Assembly: GCF_964340395.1 (NCBI RefSeq)
Contig: NC_135563.1
Span: forward strand, 2,492,001-2,556,000
DNA from: Glandiceps talaboti
Lineage: Eukaryota > Hemichordata > Enteropneusta > Spengelidae
Direction: 5' to 3'
DNA length: 64,000 bases
This document shows, piece by piece, positions 49,688 to 60,239 of the stretch; position 1 is the stretch's first letter, and every line of letters starts with the position of its first letter. A program made the translations under genes and the position numbers. The notes beneath the pieces are model-generated. The model worked only from the letters and a program-made list of their open reading frames with translations, had not been told where the DNA came from and searched no databases.

Positions 49688-50175
49688 TGTTGCTGTATTG
49701 TGATTCTGCTACACTCATTCTAATGAGTACAGTGTTGCTGTATTGTGATTCTGCTACACTCATTCTAATGAGCACAGTGTTGCTGTATTGTGATTCTGCT
49801 ATACTCTCATTTTAATGAGCACAGTGTTGCTGTATTGTGATTCTGCTACACTCATTCTAATGAGCACAGTGTTGCTGTATTGCGATTCTGCTACTCTCAT
49901 TCTAATGAGTACAGTGTTGCTGTATTGTGATTCTGCTACACTCATTCTAATGAGTACAGTGTTGCTGTATTGCGATTCTGCTGCACTCATTCTAATGAGC
50001 ACAGTGTTGCTGTATTGCGATTCTGCTACTCTCATTCTAATGAGTACAGTGTTGCTGTATTGTGATTCTGCTACACTCATTCTAATGAGCACAGTGTTGC
50101 TGTATTGCGATTCTGCTACTCTCATTCTAATGAGCACAGTGTTGCTGTATTGTGATTCTGCTACTCTCATTCTAA
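49688..50175. repeat. 45-bp minisatellite
   Basis: About 11 copies of GTGTTGCTGTATTGTGATTC + TGCTACACTCATTCTAATGA + GCACA. The 45-bp unit keeps frames open on both strands (15-residue repeat); these are not genes. Confidence 0.95.
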
Positions 50176-50460
50176 GGGACCGGTCAGTTTCTCCAGCCTG
50201 GGGGGGGGGGGGGGGGGGGCAGTGGATTCTTAAATCGGGCCGACAGAAAGTCACTGACCCCCCCCCCCCCATCTGTAAAACCCAAAACAGGCTGACCCCC
50301 CTATCACTTACTTTTAAAACATGATGACCCCCCCCCATATATGATATTCGCATGAGTGACAGGTATTTTTTGATCGTGACTCAGTGTGGACTTCTTGACT
50401 GTCTTGCATCTACTTTATAAGATCCCGGGTTAGCACTATCATAATTATAATTATTGACTA
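50176..50460. repeat. G/C-tract dispersed repeat
   Basis: CGGTCAGTTTCTCCAGCCTG followed by an 18-base G run, CGGGCCGACAGAAAGTCACTGA and C-runs. It is a copy of the sequence at about 1760-1860. Confidence 0.7.
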
Positions 50461-50485
50461 CACAGGGTAAATATATTTGAAAAGG

Positions 50486-51600
50486 AGTTTAATAGCATCT
50501 TGACAGTGAAAGGTAGGGGGAAAGCTTGAGAAGGGAATATGTACAGCTGTTATGGGGGGGGGGGGGTCCTAGGGGGTCTCCCCCTAGAAGCCCAGGAGGT
50601 TTTTAACTCTGAAAAGTCAATTTTGAGACTATTCAGACATTTTTAGAAAATCATTTCCAAGCTTTACAAGACAGCACCAACATGTAAAAAGCAACTACAT
50701 AAGGTTGAAATATTTTTGAAATATAGTTTGATAGGATCTTGACAGTAAGAGGCAGGGGGGAGATCTTGAGACTGGGATGTGTACACCTCATGGGGGGGGG
50801 GGGGGTCCTAGGGGGTCTCCCCCTAGAAGCCCTGGAGGTTTTTTCCCTGAAAAGTCAATTTTGAGACGATTCAGACCCTTTCAAACAATAATTTCCAAGC
50901 CTTACAAGACAACACCAACATGTAAAAAACAACTACATAGGGTTGAAATACTTTTGAAATATACTTTGATAGCATCTTGACAGTAAGAGGGGAAGAGCTT
51001 GAGACTGGGATATGTCCACCTCATGCGGGGGGTCCAAGGGGGTCTCCCTCTAGAAGCCCTGGATGATTTTTACTCTTAAAGCCAATCTTTAGGCTATTCA
51101 GACCCTTTCAAGCAATAACTCAATCCATGCTTTACAAGACGTACAGCACCATCAAGTATCAGAAACTATTCTTTATAACTTACATAGGGTTGAAATATGT
51201 TCTTAAAAAGTTAAATGGCATCATTATATACATGTAGTAAAGGTCAGCACATCTAATGGTAGTATCATTGGTAGGGGAGATTTGGAGATTAACGCAATTT
51301 TAGACTATCTTGGCAAACATTTCACATCTTGAAAAGACAATATCATCTCAAATTAGAATAGGGTGAAAATATTTAAGAAAAGTTTAATACCATTATGACA
51401 GTGAAAAGGTTGTTGGTGCATCTGATTGTTGGTTGAATGCATGAGTGACCTCTGGGGGTGAGGAAGTCCTTGGGGTTTTCCCCCTGGCAGATATGGAGTT
51501 TTTTGCTTGAGATACTAAGGCAATGTTTAGGTTATTCATAACCTTTGAGGTAATATTTCCAAGCTTCGAAAAGCTAACCTAAATGTACGTTTTAAATGAG
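50486..51600. repeat. Five degenerate ~240-bp tandem units with CTAGGGGG palindrome
   Basis: Unit starts (AGTTTAATAGCATCTTGACAG-like) lie at about 50,486, 50,725, 50,963, 51,209 and 51,381. The better-conserved units contain the palindrome followed by AAGCCC, then TTTGAGACTATTCAGAC and TTTACAAGAC. Single units of the family lie at 2,853-3,020 and 10,140-10,330. Confidence 0.85.
50569..50587. repeat. Palindrome CTAGGGGG-TCT-CCCCCTAG
   Basis: A perfect 8-bp stem with a 3-base loop, preceded by a long G-run. An identical copy lies at 50,808-50,826. Confidence 0.9.
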
Positions 51601-51629
51601 TTTCCTATATCACACAGTTTTAACTTCCA

Positions 51630-51931
51630 GGGGGGGGGGGGGGGGAGGATTTTCAGTGGGGGGTCACCAATTTTTCTCAAGAAAAATTAGGGGGGGGGGG
51701 CTAAACAAAAATTTCACTATTTGTTAGGGGGGGGGGGGGGGCACAAAAAAAACACCTAAACCTGAATGTCAGGATGGACAAGTGCCAGATATGTATATAA
51801 AATAAAATATAAGCAAAACCCAACACTTGACTGTGCACAATGTCCTACAGAAGTAGCATTTAACATGGATTGATGATAAAACAGTGCACAAACCTATTAA
51901 ATCACAATATTTGTATTCAGTGAAACAAAAA
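51630..51931 (-). repeat. Poly-C 3' region of the second unknown-element copy
   Basis: On the minus strand this is the same block order as 18,619-18,790: C-runs separated by an AAATAGTGAAATTTTTG-like spacer, a TTTTTCTTGAGAAAAATTGG-like hairpin and GAAAATCCTCC. It lies just downstream of the related acidic-tail ORF. Confidence 0.75.
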
Positions 51932-52189
51932 TTAACCGGCGACTCTGCCACTTCTCAAGGTAACTTTCCCATGAAATTGTGTAGGACTTGTTTCATCACA
52001 ATCACTGTCTGAGATATCAGCCGTGCTTGAAGTTTCAGAGTTATCAGAAAAACAATCATCACTGTCTATAACACCTATTATAGCATTTTCACTTTCAGAG
52101 TCACTACTATTTGTATCACTGTCAGTACTGTTGATGTTAAATAAAGTAAAGTTGAAACATGTGCATGTTTTGAATCTAAATGGGAACAC
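51932..52189 (-). pseudogene. Second copy of the unknown element ORF tail (acidic)
   Basis: An 85-codon minus frame whose second half is acidic and Ser-rich (STDSDTNSSDSESENAIIG ...). It ends SDCDETSPTQFHGKV-TLRSGRVAG. It matches the tail at 18,500-18,600 in composition, order and the DCDETS motif, and has the same 3' poly-C region. The first part of the open frame probably lies outside the original coding sequence. It is a truncated copy of unknown family. The LRSGR end resembles the basic C-termini seen in various transposon proteins, but I cannot assign it. Confidence 0.5.
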
Positions 52190-53075
52190 TGTCTACTACA
52201 CTATTTTTGGCACAACTGGAACTGTCGAGGTTCATTGTGCCTACATGTATGTCATCAAACAGTGTGCATGAGTGTGTAAATCAATGGGACTGATTGATTT
52301 GATATTTGGTATGGACATTACTTATAATGTTATCAACTAAACATAAACCTTCTGTAACAGTTCCTACTTTTCAAAGTGTGAGGTGATATTTAATATTCAC
52401 TTGGTAGAATTATTTTAATTCTGAAATTAAAGTTTGAAGAGATGTTTTCACCATGGTAGGGTTCAAGTATTATATGATAGCTTTTGTGAGTTTGAATTAA
52501 ACACAAAATTATTCACAGGTGCTGGGTGAGGAATGTATTCATAACAAGCCATGCATTCATAAAAATATTATTCAACCCTTTGAAGTGATACATGTACTGC
52601 CCCCCCCCCCTCAGCGCACCAGTTTACTCTCTTGAAATATAGTCCAGAAGTGTTTTATATTTTGCGTAGAGATAATATGAATACTTATAATATAGGAAGG
52701 GTCTTAATATGTATTTCAATCTTAAATAACATGTTTTCCATTTGCACTGCAATTAAAAATGTTTCTAAAATGTGTAATTTATGAAGTGTTTAAATTAATA
52801 ATAAATGATTGTGTGACCATGCACCACTGCAAATTAATCCTAAAATTTGAATATGTTCACATGGAAAAAAGTTTCCTCATGGTGCAATTTTGCACTATTT
52901 TTTTCCAAACCTGTGATAAATAAGTAATATATATATATATATTTACTTGTTCATATATTTGCTAATTCATTTATGTCAGTGATGGGCTAAAAATCCAAGA
53001 AAAAGTGTAGCCAGACCAGTAGTCTATTCTGTCACCCCTCAGTTGTAAGTAGACATCCTGTCAGCCAATTTAACT
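52190..53075. other. No gene seen
   Basis: AT-rich sequence with a 10-base C run near 52,600 and a short TA run near 52,930. Confidence 0.5.
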
Positions 53076-53081
53076 TATAAT
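53076..53081. repeat. Left target-site duplication TATAAT
   Basis: Directly precedes the TACGGTGG end; the partner is at 58,137-58,142. The sequence is AT-rich, so some chance of coincidence remains. Confidence 0.7.
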
Positions 53082-53099
53082 TACGGTGGACGAGAAGGA

Positions 53100-53500
53100 C
53101 ATTTCCGCGCTCTCAATGATTGGGCGTTCAAAGCAATTTCCGCGCTCTCAATGACAGAGTTCAAAGCAATTTCCGCGCTCTCAATGACTGAGCGTTCAAA
53201 GCAATTTCCGCGCTCTCAATGACTGAGCGTTCAAAGCAATTTCCGCGCTCTCAATGACAGAGTTCAAAGCAATTTCCGCGCTCTCAATGACTGAGCGTTC
53301 AAAGCAATTTCAGCGCTCCCAATGACTGAGCGTTCAAAGCAATTTCCGCGCTCTCAATGACCGGGCGTTCAAAGCAATTTCACCGCTCTCAATGACTGGG
53401 CGTTCAAAGCAATTTCCGCGCTCTCAATTACTGGGCGTTCAAAGCAATTTCCGCGCTCTCAATGAACGAGTTCAAAGCAATTTCACCGCTCTCAGATGTC
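53100..53500. repeat. 35-bp tandem array, left arm
   Basis: About 12 copies (33 or 35 bp) with TTTCCGCGCTCTCAATGA as core. Variants TTTCAGCGCTCCC and TTTCACCGCTCTC also occur in mirror order in the right arm (57,760-58,120). Confidence 0.93.
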
Positions 53501-53881
53501 AGACATTTCCGCAACAGAAACGATTTCTCTGACAGAAGCGATTTCCCAGACGTACAGAAGTGGAATCCCCACAAGTCACGTGTTATTAGTGACCCGGAAG
53601 TACATGTAACTGGTAAAAATTGTGGACACAGTGACGGTGCCTGTGTGTACACATTGTCATTGATAACTACAGTAGGTATTGTCAGAGATAGCTATAGTAA
53701 CAGGTATTGTCACAGATAACTATAGTCACAGGTATTGCATCCATGGCCAGAAGTCATATATTTTGCAGGAAATACATTTTTACATTTAACTCATGCACGT
53801 TTTACATTTTTTAAAACAGAAGTTAGAAATCATTTGTTACATTCTCTGACTGCACGAAATACATTCTAAGACCGGGCGGAC

Positions 53882-55763
53882 GTCTTCGTTAATATCCCGT
53901 CGATCATCGGGCATGACGTGGCACATTAAATCGATAGCCCCACTTTGAGTACGAGGAATTTACACATAGGGTATAATAAACTATCATGTCAGAATACTGG
54001 TTTAATGATATTCTAAGCTCGGCAACCTTGTGTTCATAGTGGTCTGAGGTTTAACACAAACGTATAGTAATGACTATGTTACGTCGATTCACCCAAAATG
54101 TGCTGGAAAGGGGTAGGGGTTTTGTGCGAAGTGCCGTCTTAAGTATTAAGATCAAGGGTCTCGAGCTCTGTAAGTTTTTGTGTGTGTGGAATGTATAGAG
54201 TTTGGGTTTACCGTTTGGATTTGGAAGTCTCAGCAGAGTCATCTTATTTTATTTTACACAGTCTAGTTACGCAGCCGGCCCCTCCCCATCCCCGTCTAGG
54301 TAACAACACAAATATATTTAAACTGTATAACATCGTCGGTATGACATCACAATAAATACATTTGATTGAAAAAATAATGCCGACGATAACTCACTACCTA
54401 AAAACAATTCTTGTATAATGTACAAACAACCGTCACTGTATGGGATGGATGGCTGGTGTCACTTAGTCATGCAATATGCGCCAGAAACGAGGTCCCACCC
54501 CAAACATCTGATTACAAATTTACAATTTATTTGTACATTTAGGACGTCCAAAAGGATATGTTCATATTCCAACGCTATCTGTTACTTGTTGTCTTTGCTT
54601 TCCTTTGATCTTCGCTTTGATATCATTTTTAGTAAACAACCTGCAAACTTCATAGAAACTGTAGATAGTACGAGTAAAAGGTGTCCCTAACTTTCCAGTA
54701 AAACGTTGAAACGTGAAACGTTGTTTGTGGTTTGATTTTGATTGCGTTTCAAAAAACGAAAGTTCGAATTTCGATATCAACACCTAAAACACTAAGTTCC
54801 AAATTCACATGTAATTTCAAATGTTGATTGTTTAAACACGTATTCATGGTTCGAAATTACGTCAGAAACGAATCACATCATATCTGGATAGATTGGGATT
54901 TCACTTGGACGTCGTTAGTCACGCACCTAGTCAGTATGCAGACAGAGTATCGAGGATAGACTTCACGTGTTGTCATCAGAATGTTGAAACAACTATTCCA
55001 ACATTGGTTGCAGTCAGTATATATGAAAGTTATCAAGAAATTGATATTTGTGTAAGATGAAAGGACTATGATGTTGTGATTATTGGTAACAGGACACTAC
55101 ACTACATGACTACGCCCCCAGACAAACAACCCGTAGGATAAATGCCCCCAATCACGCCTACAAATACACATACACTTTCATTTCAAACATGCTGATAAAG
55201 ACTGAAATATTGATAATGAAATGAAATTTTAGAAAAAACGACGTGCGATAAACATGGGATTTGATTTCTAAATAAACAGTTATTAACTCATAAACAGGAC
55301 CACTTTCGACCATGCCCTAGTATGTAATTATCCCACCTGAGGCCTTTCTCCGAGGGCATTTTTTTCGGGGGGGGGTGCCCTAGAACCGTCATTATTATGT
55401 TAAAGAGAAAAAAATAGTGTGACGAACTCGTGGAAAGTACACGAAAAACTCTGATATTTAACACCTAATAAAACACTAGAATAGATTGCCTACGCCGGAA
55501 AGCTAATAAGTGGTAGCGTTAGCAAGCCTTCGATAAGCGTGAAAAACCCTCTCCGTCACACCAAGCTGTTCGATTGACCTTGTGTATGGCAGAACATACA
55601 CTATATAAACTTGAGTACAGACACATTCGCCAAGCCAGCGTCTCTAGACTACGGCACAACCCAAGAAACCTGAAATATCACGACCAACTCGTGAAAATAA
55701 ACGCCTCAACCTCACGGAGGCATACTAGAAAACGTTTCCCTAAAGGAAGAAGTAGGTTTTAAC

Positions 55764-55851
<88 letters not shown>

Positions 55852-56223
55852 AAGAAAAGTGTTGCTATAGCTACCTGACCAAGACTCCACCCCTCAGCAA
55901 CTGACTGGCATATGAAAAGTGTGTTTCGAATAAAACACGGGATATCTAGACCTGAAGTACTGGGAAAAATCAGACGATCCAAATACAGGCACCCGGGGCG
56001 TGACACCCACAAGCTTTCCGCAACAACTATCTGTGACAATACCTGTTACTATAATAGTTATCTCTGATAATATCTGTTACTATAGCTATCTCTGACACTA
56101 CCTGGTACTATAGTTATCCCGGACAATGCCTGTTACTGTTACGGCATTAAATCTCCCAATACTAGAATGTATTTCGTGCAACTCTAGAATGTATTAAATG
56201 CATTTATTACAAGCTCCCTGGAC
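53882..56223. other. Internal part of the second foldback-type element
   Basis: No convincing ORF. A GTGGTCTGAGGTT word lies at about 54,039, a GA microsatellite at 55,764-55,846, and a third set of CTGTTACTATAG repeats at about 56,030-56,140. The 62-codon frame at 55,574-55,762 is basic but unrecognised. Confidence 0.5.
55764..55846. repeat. (GA)n microsatellite
   Basis: About 80 bases of nearly pure GA; the minus frame of Ser-Leu repeats is an artefact. Confidence 0.97.
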
Positions 56224-56274
56224 CGTCCGCCCGGTCTTAGAATGTATTTCGTGCAGTCAGAGAATGTAAAAATA

Positions 56275-57334
56275 GCGCAAATATTGCGTTGCCGCACAAC
56301 TTCATGTTCAGGGCAATGATAGATATATAATTTTTTGAAGATTTAAAGTTGTAACCAAAACAAAATTTTCATACCTAATTTCCATCATCATAATCCAGCC
56401 ATCCTATGTTGGAAGTGTACAAGACAAGTATAGCAACATCCTAATCAAACTTTAAAGGGATGTGTCTACAAGGTTTTGTACTTCTTTATTTTTTTAAATC
56501 AATTTGGAACCAAGTCATACCAATGTAACGGGTTTATCTTTCTTGGTTGTCTTATTGTAATATTGTAAAAGCTAGTTTATATGGGTAGGTGATGAAACAG
56601 CTGTCTTACAATATATTACATAATCCAGTCATAAACCAAACTGGCCATGCTACAGGCTTTACCACCAGAGGAAATAGTAAAGTAAACATTATTTAATTAA
56701 CAATGTACTGTTCTCATATCACTATTAATGAGGACAAATCTACACATTCTCAACAAAGTTAAGCTCAATCTACTGGGTAATTTCAGAGTTGAAGATTTTT
56801 GAGGAAAAGCAATGACAAAGAATAACACTTCTAGAAACATCTCACCAAGTTTCAAACTCATTCACTTAGTATTTTTTGAGATATAAGTTTTTGACCAAAA
56901 TTCACATTTTTACACCTTAATTCCATATCACTCATGGAATCATGGTATGCTTAACATATCTTCGTCCATACATCCCTAAATGCATTTCCATTAAATTTCA
57001 GCCCAATCTGCTCAGTGGTTTTGGAATTATAGATTTTTAACCAAAAAGACACATTTTCAGCCCTAATTTGCATATCACTGATGGAATCATCATGTCATGA
57101 ACAAATCTTACTTTACACCCCCTAAAGAATGTTCCCACCAAATTTCGCACCAATCTGCCCAGTAGTTTCTGAGTTTAAGTTTTTTGACCAAAAATCACAT
57201 TTTTTTTACCCAAATCACACACCTGTGATGCGATCATTTTGATTTGAACAATTTCCCAACTAGACACCCAAGGTAATGTAACCCACCAAATATCATGGCA
57301 ATCGGTTCAGCAGTTTTTGACTTTAAGTTGTTTA

Positions 57335-57391
<57 letters not shown>

Positions 57392-57445
57392 CGGGCGATG
57401 CCTATAGCACTACTGAACCTCAGTTCAGTTGTGCTAAAAAATTAT
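56275..57445. mobile_element. Repeat inserted in the right arm of the second foldback-type element
   Basis: The right arm's homology to the left arm breaks at GAGAATGTAA and resumes at ATTTCTAACTTCTG. The insert contains degenerate ~165-bp tandem blocks (CACCAAATTTC.CACCAATCTG ... AGTTTTTTGACCAAAA ... TTGCATATCACTGATGG), then (CA)n at about 57,341-57,387. It ends with the hairpin AGCACTACTGAAC/GTTCAGTTGTGCT (57,406-57,435) and an A-run. Orientation and A-rich end suggest a non-autonomous retroposon-like or MITE-like repeat. No coding capacity. Confidence 0.55.
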
Positions 57446-58136
57446 TTCTAACTTCTGTTTTAAAAAATGTAAAACGTGCATGAGTTAAATGTAAAAATGT
57501 ATTTCCTGCAAAATATATTACTTCTGGCCATGGATGCAATACCTGTTACTATAGTTATCTGTGACAATACATGTTACTATAGCTATCTCTGACAATACCT
57601 ACTGTAGTTATCAATGACAATGTGTCCACAATTTTTACCAGTTACATGTACTTCCGGGTCACTAATAACACGTGACTTGTGGGGATTCCACTTCTGTACG
57701 TCTGGGAAATCGCTTCTGTCAGAGAAATCGTTTCTGTTGCGGAAATGTCTGACATCTGAGAGCGGTGAAATTGCTTTGAACTCGTTCATTGAGAGCGCGG
57801 AAATTGCTTTGAACGCCCAGTCATTGAGAGCGCGGAAATTGCTTTGAACGCCCAGTCATTGAGAGCGGTGAAATTGCTTTGAACGCCCGGTCATTGAGAG
57901 CGCGGAAATTGCTTTGAACGCTCAGTCATTGGGAGCGCTGAAATTGCTTTGAACGCTCAGTCATTGAGAGCGCGGAAATTGCTTTGAACTCTGTCATTGA
58001 GAGCGCGGAAATTGCTTTGAACGCTCAGTCATTGAGAGCGCGGAAATTGCTTTGAACGCTCAGTCATTGAGAGCGCGGAAATTGCTTTGAACGCCCAATC
58101 ATTGAGAGCGCGGAAATGTCCTTCTCGTCCACCGTA

Positions 58137-58142
58137 TATAAT
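58137..58142. repeat. Right target-site duplication TATAAT
   Basis: Directly follows the CCACCGTA end of the element. Confidence 0.7.
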
Positions 58143-58642
58143 AGTCTTTATTTGTGATTTTATGAGTGTCCATGATTCAACAACTTTGTGCACTGGTTCA
58201 ATTTTGAAGTAAGTATAAATATGGAATAAGTTAATACATGTAGCAACTGCTGGCAAATCTATGTGTTGCTGTATGTGTTTCATCTGTGCGTATTTTTGTT
58301 AGTGGTTTCAGGGGGGGGCCATGAAATAAAAACAAGAAGTCTTGGGGGGGGGGGGGCAGATAATTGATACCAGTTTTTGTAGGGGGGGGGGGGGGCACCA
58401 ATAAAAATCCCTTGCTTCATTAGAAATCCTCTGGCCTCCCCCTGGAAATTAAAAATGTACACTCCCTAATGTTTTTTTAGGCAGAGATATACAGGATAGT
58501 TAAAATTTTATCACAAATTGACCATTGAAATCAGTGAAGAATATCTTAGATCGTATTGTTGTTGAATGTTGTAAATGTGGAGTAGTACATATAAAATTGA
58601 ATAAAAAGTACAAAATGTATTCAGAGAAAAAAAAAACATGTG
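58143..58642. other. G-tract dispersed repeat; no gene
   Basis: About 58,310-58,475 has G-runs of 7-14 bases and ends GGCCTCCCCCTGGAAATTAA + AAATGTACACTCCCTAATG, similar to the end of the poly-C region near 18,750-18,785. Confidence 0.6.
58627..58636 (-). terminator. Pol III terminator of tRNA-Lys
   Basis: Ten consecutive T on the transcribed-sense (minus) strand just downstream of the tRNA 3' end. Confidence 0.85.
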
Positions 58643-58715
58643 CGCCCAACGTGGGGCTCGAACCCACGACCCTGAGATTAAGAGTCTCATGCTCTACCGA
58701 CTGAGCTAGCCGGGC
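58643..58715 (-). tRNA. tRNA-Lys-CTT: tRNA-Lys (anticodon CUU)
   Basis: A complete 73-base cloverleaf on the minus strand. The acceptor stem GCCCGGC pairs with GTTGGGC (including G-T pairs) plus discriminator G. The D arm is GCTCAGTCGGTAGAGC, the anticodon loop CTCTTAA has CTT at 34-36 (complement at 58,680-58,682), and the T arm is CGTGGGTTCGAGCCCCACG. The A box (TAGCTCAGTCGG) and B box (GGTTCGAGCCC) are intact, and there is no intron. A run of ten T follows within about 17 bases (58,627-58,636 as A on plus), a strong Pol III terminator. The sequence is nearly identical to vertebrate tRNA-Lys(CUU). Confidence 0.98.
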
Positions 58716-59289
58716 TGCTGAAGGCAAAGTTAAAATCTTTAACTAAAAACAAAACATATCCAATCCAAAAATGGCGCGAACCTGAGATATATTTTTTCCT
58801 GATGATTTGTAAAGTATTTACAGTTCACATATATTTTGCAGTGTCTTATTTCTTCATTTTTTTCACGGAAGACAACAGCTGTCATTGATAAATGTCCCAT
58901 ACACACGGAATCGACATCGACAGTACAAATTCAGATAAAATAGGATGACTCATGAATGTATTCATCCTTGTAATTTTAAAGATTAAATAGAAAATCGAAA
59001 ATTCCTGACACATTTTTTCCATAGATTGAAACATGAGGAAACACGTGGTTGAAACATCGGCAGTCATGATACGATGTCGACATGGCGCATGTGACATGAC
59101 GGACTTGCTTATTATAGCCTGCTTATTATAGATCAAAGGCCATTGCACATGCTCAGTCTGACACAGGTATCAAACCTGAGCGTGGTGGTCGATGGTCTTC
59201 GAAAATCTGAAGAATCATAACATTTCCAAAACACGGGCTTACTTTATCAATGCCGCAAATATCCAGGACTTAGTGTTGTGAAGACAGAC
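58716..59289. other. Intergenic region between tRNA-Lys and the BOD1-like gene
   Basis: Divergently shared upstream region; it presumably holds the BOD1-like promoter and 5' UTR. GCTTATTATAG is tandemly doubled near 59,107-59,130. No other gene is seen. Confidence 0.5.
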
Positions 59290-59409
59290 ATGGCGTCATC
59301 TTCATCCCAGGTTGATCCAAACATCGTCGATGGGCTGGTTAATCACGTAAAGTCAGCTGGATTGTTCGACCAATTTCGTCGAGACTGTCTGAATGATGTT
59401 GACACAAAG
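59290..59409 (+). CDS. BOD1-like: First exon of a BOD1/FAM44-family (Shg1-domain) gene, partial
   Basis: From ATG 59,290, 40 codons run MASSSSQVDP ... IVDGLVNHVKSAGLFDQF ... RRDCLNDVDTK to a phase-0 donor AAG|GTTTGT. The segment LVNHVKSAGLFDQFRRDCL followed by DVDTK is the hallmark of BOD1 and BOD1L, which share the Shg1 domain of the Set1/COMPASS complex. BOD1 inhibits PP2A-B56 at kinetochores to allow chromosome biorientation; BOD1L acts with SETD1A in fork protection (family knowledge). The next exon (expected to start PAYQNLRQ-like) is not seen before the window ends, so this cannot be assigned to BOD1 or BOD1L. A Ty3/Gypsy element in reverse orientation lies downstream, apparently in the first intron. 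Confidence 0.85.
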
Positions 59410-59606
59410 GTTTGTAAAATTACTACAGTCGTCTGCTGCCAGTAAGCATGCAATGGCGCGGGGTGTAATATTGTATTGTATACTAATATAAAGAGGCCAT
59501 TTTCAAACACACCTGATAGTATCGAACAAATTGTTGAACATACAAATACAATTGAGGACGTCAGCATGGTGGGTGGTACTTACAGATATGACACCACTAA
59601 ATTTTC

Positions 59607-59639
<33 letters not shown>

Positions 59640-59646
59640 TAATAAT

Positions 59647-59681
<35 letters not shown>

Positions 59682-60041
59682 CAACAGTTTATTGTGAACG
59701 AGTGATGTTATATTGTTTAAGATACACAAGTAACATTGTGATGCTATTTCGATATTTGCTACATGTATTATTGCGTACAATATTTGCAAGATTTGTTAGT
59801 CTTCTTCAGCAAATCGAATTATGCAGTAAGCAAAATTATAAAATACCTAGTGATAATGCTGTGCCATGATTCGCTAGAATCAGTCACGTGATAGGAAATT
59901 AGAATGACTATTTCCCTAGGGAAATAGTTCCATCAACTTTTACATGGTCACGTGACCACCGCACATTCACAGCATGTCAAAATGGCAGCTTCTGACGATG
60001 TCGTCTGCCACCGCTAGTTCACAGCATGAGGTATATTATAA
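59410..60041. other. Presumed intron 1 of the BOD1-like gene; AAT repeat
   Basis: Contains an (AAT)n run at about 59,608-59,680 and a perfect 20-bp palindrome at 59,908-59,927. No exon is recognised. Confidence 0.5.
59908..59927. repeat. Perfect 20-bp palindrome CTATTTCCCTAGGGAAATAG
   Basis: Fully self-complementary. The half-site CTATTTCCC recurs at the centre of the neighbouring 192-bp palindrome. Confidence 0.9.
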
Positions 60042-60233
60042 AACACATATTGACTGGCCTATATTCGGGCTATAGCACTCGTTCATTACCCCCTCGTGAC
60101 TGTGAGTTGCCAGAATCACATACTATTTCCCTCGGCCTTTGGCCTCGGGAAATAGCTTGTGATTCTGGTAACTCACAGTCCCTCAGGTGTAATAAACGGG
60201 TGCTATAGCCCTCATGGCCAGGCAATATGTGTT
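60042..60233. repeat. 192-bp imperfect palindrome
   Basis: The left arm from AACACATATTG through GGGCTATAGCAC, GACTGTGAGTT and CCAGAATCACA to CTATTTCCC mirrors the right arm with roughly 85% match by eye. The centre is the short CCTTTGG region near 60,140. It looks like a foldback MITE. Its right end lies only 7 bases from the Gypsy LTR. Confidence 0.85.
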
Positions 60234-60239
60234 CACTAT

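Larger units (their letters stand above)
53082..58136. mobile_element. Second foldback-type element with 35-bp sub-repeats in its inverted ends
   Basis: The ends are perfect inverted copies, TACGGTGGACGAGAAGGACA at 53,082 and its complement ending at 58,136, flanked by the direct repeat TATAAT (53,076-53,081 and 58,137-58,142). Each arm carries about 11-12 tandem copies of a 33-35 bp unit (GCGTTCAAAGCAATTTCCGC + GCTCTCAATGACTGA). A unique part follows (CGATTTCCCAGACGTACAG, GTCACGTGTTATTAGTGACC) and then CTGTTACTATAGTTATC repeats. The left arm extends to about 53,881. The right arm starts near 56,224 but is split by an inserted repeat (about 56,275-57,445). The internal part (53,882-56,223) shows no recognisable transposase, so the element is probably non-autonomous. 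Confidence 0.85.

Noticed and set aside
48396-50353. Repeat-protein frames of 83-184 codons on both strands
   Set aside because: Translations of the ~46- and 45-bp minisatellites and the adjoining G/C-tract repeat.
58500-58727. 75-codon minus frame
   Set aside because: It runs through the tRNA-Lys gene and is a shadow of it.
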